From Alphaproteobacteria bacterium (lineage in GTDB: Bacteria > Pseudomonadota > Alphaproteobacteria > Sphingomonadales > Sphingomonadaceae), in the NCBI GenBank assembly GCA_016650315.1, contig JAENVZ010000290.1:1-10380 (forward strand): a stretch of DNA of 10,380 bases, given 5' to 3'. The position numbers were made by a program, and so were the translations under genes. Shown here piece after piece: positions 8,939 through 10,380 of this stretch (within the stretch, counting starts at the first letter, position 1; each line of letters opens with the position of its first letter). A model generated the notes under the pieces. It did not search any database and was not told where the DNA came from. It saw nothing but the letters and a program-made list of their open reading frames with translations.

Positions 8939-8965
8939 CGGCGTCCCGACGGGGCGCCGTTTTCT
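8939..8965 (+). terminator. Rho-independent terminator after gltA, possibly bidirectional
   Basis: A 9-pair GC-rich stem (8939-8947 with 8951-8959, one T-G wobble) encloses a GAC loop and is followed by TTTTCTTCT. It starts 28 bases after the gltA stop. The stem can lengthen by pairing AAGG (8935-8938) with TTTT (8960-8963). Read on the minus strand, the stem is followed by a T-rich stretch (complement of 8924-8936), so it could also end the convergent kinase gene, whose stop is at 8974. Confidence 0.85.
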
Positions 8966-8973
8966 TCTGTGTA

Positions 8974-10353
8974 TTACACCTTACGTACAGGCAGGCTCAG
9001 CGTGAAGCGCGCACCCTGTCCGGGGGCGCTTTCGACGGTAACGTCACCATGCATTGCACGGGCAAGGCGACGGGAGATATAAAGGCCTAAACCGCTTCCG
9101 CCCGTTTCATCCCGGCCAAGCCGCTCGAACTTATCAAAAATCTTTTCCTGATCCTCAGGTGCGATGCCACGCCCCTGATCGGCGACGATGATCCTGGCCC
9201 ATGCTTCATCCTGTTCCGCCCGAACCCATACCATCGAATCTTCAGGTGAATAGCGGATCGCATTGCCGACCAGATTGACCATGATCTGCAGCGCCCGGCG
9301 AAATTCGCCGATTGCAGGCAGGCGTTCATCTGGATCAGGTGCGTCGATACGGATCTTGCGGTCAGATGCTTTTACGGCCAGCAAACCGACCGTCCGACGG
9401 GCGATATCGGCAAGGTCGATATCTTCCTGGGCGGGGTTAAAATCGGGACGCTCGATCGCCTGCAAATCTGCCAGATCATCGACCAGTTCCATCAAATGGC
9501 GACCAGCCGCCGCGATGTCGCTGGCGTAATTGGCATAGTCCCGGCGCAACGGCCCCTGCAACTGACCGCTGATTGTATCCGCATTGGCAATGATCCGGCC
9601 AAGCGGTTTACGCAGGGCGCGGTCAAGGCGCTGACCGAACATATGCATATAGGCGCTTTGCTGCGCGCTTCCACTGTCCCGTGCGGCCGCAGCGGCGACT
9701 GCGGCAGCCTTGCCTCGATATCCCATAAGATCGCCGTGCGTGTCGAATATTGGGAAACCTGACAATATATAACGCTCATCGGGTCGATCTCGTACCGCTG
9801 CATGCTGATCGAGAAAGGGTGCGCGTTCCGCCATCGCGTTTAATATCGGAAAACCCTGATCAGCCCCTTCCTCCAGCTTGAAGAAATCCGTCAACAGCGT
9901 CCCGGCGTCAGGCCAGCTTTCATCAACCGCAGTAGGCGCAATGCGCGGCATCGCCAAAAAGCGCAAATTATTGTCGATGCGCCAGTTCCAGCCATCGGCG
10001 GCACGCACCAGATCGGATTGGCGCTCTTGCTCCACTACGGGATTAGGCGCTTTGGCGGCACGTGCCTTCCAATCGACGATGCTCAGACTGACCTGACCGT
10101 TTTCGGGTCGGGCACGAACCCACATGTCTATGTCGACATCTTCATCAGCGGCAATCACCGGCCGGGAAATCAGCGTATCGAGACGCAAGGCCAGACGGGC
10201 CAGCGTGGCCAGTTGTGGAATGGCAAGCGGACCGCCCTCAACCCCTCCGGCGCGCAGATGCAGGCCCAACAGAGCAGCATCGGCAGCCACGAGTTCACCT
10301 TGCGCGTTGATAGTAGCGTGGATCGCGGCATGGTTCGCCGGCAAGGCGCTCAT
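8974..10353 (-). CDS. Cytoplasmic PAS-domain histidine-kinase-like protein lacking the phosphoacceptor His
   Basis: This is a 459-residue soluble protein with no membrane segment or signal peptide. Residues ~10-100 (ATINAQGELVAADAALLGL onward) form a conserved-looking N-terminal sensor region. Residues ~120-220 resemble a PAS domain (WNWRIDNNLRF; then RYILSGFPIFDTHGDLMGYRG). The dimerisation helices follow (~235-300). The H-box reads LDRALRKPLGRI, so R245 sits where SHELRTPL-type kinases have the phosphorylated His. The ATPase domain is complete: N-box QIMVNLVGNAIRYS (N360, N364), G1 DQGRGI (392-397), F-box IFDKFERLG, and G2 GGSGLGL (418-424). It may bind ATP yet not autophosphorylate at the usual site, acting as a pseudokinase-like regulator or using another residue. 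No response regulator is visible beside it. The ATG at 10353 directly follows a TAA on the minus strand; the Shine-Dalgarno is weak, so the start is moderately sure. Confidence 0.85.
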   Translation of the reverse strand: MSALPANHAAIHATINAQGELVAADAALLGLHLRAGGVEGGPLAIPQLATLARLALRLDTLISRPVIAADEDVDIDMWVRARPENGQVSLSIVDWKARAAKAPNPVVEQERQSDLVRAADGWNWRIDNNLRFLAMPRIAPTAVDESWPDAGTLLTDFFKLEEGADQGFPILNAMAERAPFLDQHAAVRDRPDERYILSGFPIFDTHGDLMGYRGKAAAVAAAAARDSGSAQQSAYMHMFGQRLDRALRKPLGRIIANADTISGQLQGPLRRDYANYASDIAAAGRHLMELVDDLADLQAIERPDFNPAQEDIDLADIARRTVGLLAVKASDRKIRIDAPDPDERLPAIGEFRRALQIMVNLVGNAIRYSPEDSMVWVRAEQDEAWARIIVADQGRGIAPEDQEKIFDKFERLGRDETGGSGLGLYISRRLARAMHGDVTVESAPGQGARFTLSLPVRKV

Positions 10354-10380
10354 TTAACGCTTCGTCCAGGCAGGCCCACA

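Noticed and set aside
1..10380. tRNA genes, CRISPR arrays, insertion sequences, prophage or toxin-antitoxin modules
   Set aside because: All gaps are under 100 bases and show no cloverleaf, repeat-spacer pattern, terminal inverted repeats or small coding pair.

Overview
This window looks like a conserved housekeeping segment of an alphaproteobacterial chromosome, most likely from a sphingomonad (order Sphingomonadales). Three things point there: the gene order trpD-trpC-moaC-moeA-lexA, then reversed comEC, then gltX-gltA; an alphaproteobacterial SOS operator (GTTC-N7-GTTC) in front of lexA; and protein motifs such as the LexA C-terminal domain and a type II citrate synthase. The family-level placement is inference from gene order and protein style, not from a database search.

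Layout. Bases 1-3069 hold four plus-strand genes: the 3' part of trpD, then trpC, moaC and moeA. Each joins the next by a 4-base ATGA overlap, so the last two steps of this part of tryptophan synthesis and two molybdenum-cofactor genes appear to be one translationally coupled unit. A 95-base gap (3070-3164) carries the lexA promoter with three tandem GTT[C/T] half-sites spaced 11 bases apart. lexA (3165-3839) follows, and it converges on comEC (3874-6084, minus) across 34 bases. comEC and gltX diverge from a 68-base gap. gltX (6153-7601) and gltA (7624-8910) run together on the plus strand with 22 bases between them, and end at a strong hairpin terminator (8939-8965). The right end is a minus-strand cytoplasmic PAS/histidine-kinase-like protein (8974-10353) that converges on gltA. 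It has an intact ATP-binding domain, but Arg stands where the phosphoacceptor His should be.

How the genes relate. TrpD and TrpC carry out consecutive steps from anthranilate towards tryptophan. MoaC makes cyclic pyranopterin monophosphate and MoeA inserts molybdate at the end of the same cofactor pathway. LexA represses itself and the SOS regulon. ComEC is a DNA-uptake channel-type membrane protein that lacks a recognisable metallo-hydrolase C-terminus. GltX charges glutamate tRNA, and GltA starts the TCA cycle that feeds glutamate synthesis.

No gap exceeds 95 bases. I see no tRNA, rRNA, insertion sequence, CRISPR array, prophage or attachment site. I found no new multi-gene system. The points most worth a second look are the His-less kinase, the triple LexA half-site array, and the in-frame 15-base duplication in the degenerate tail of comEC.
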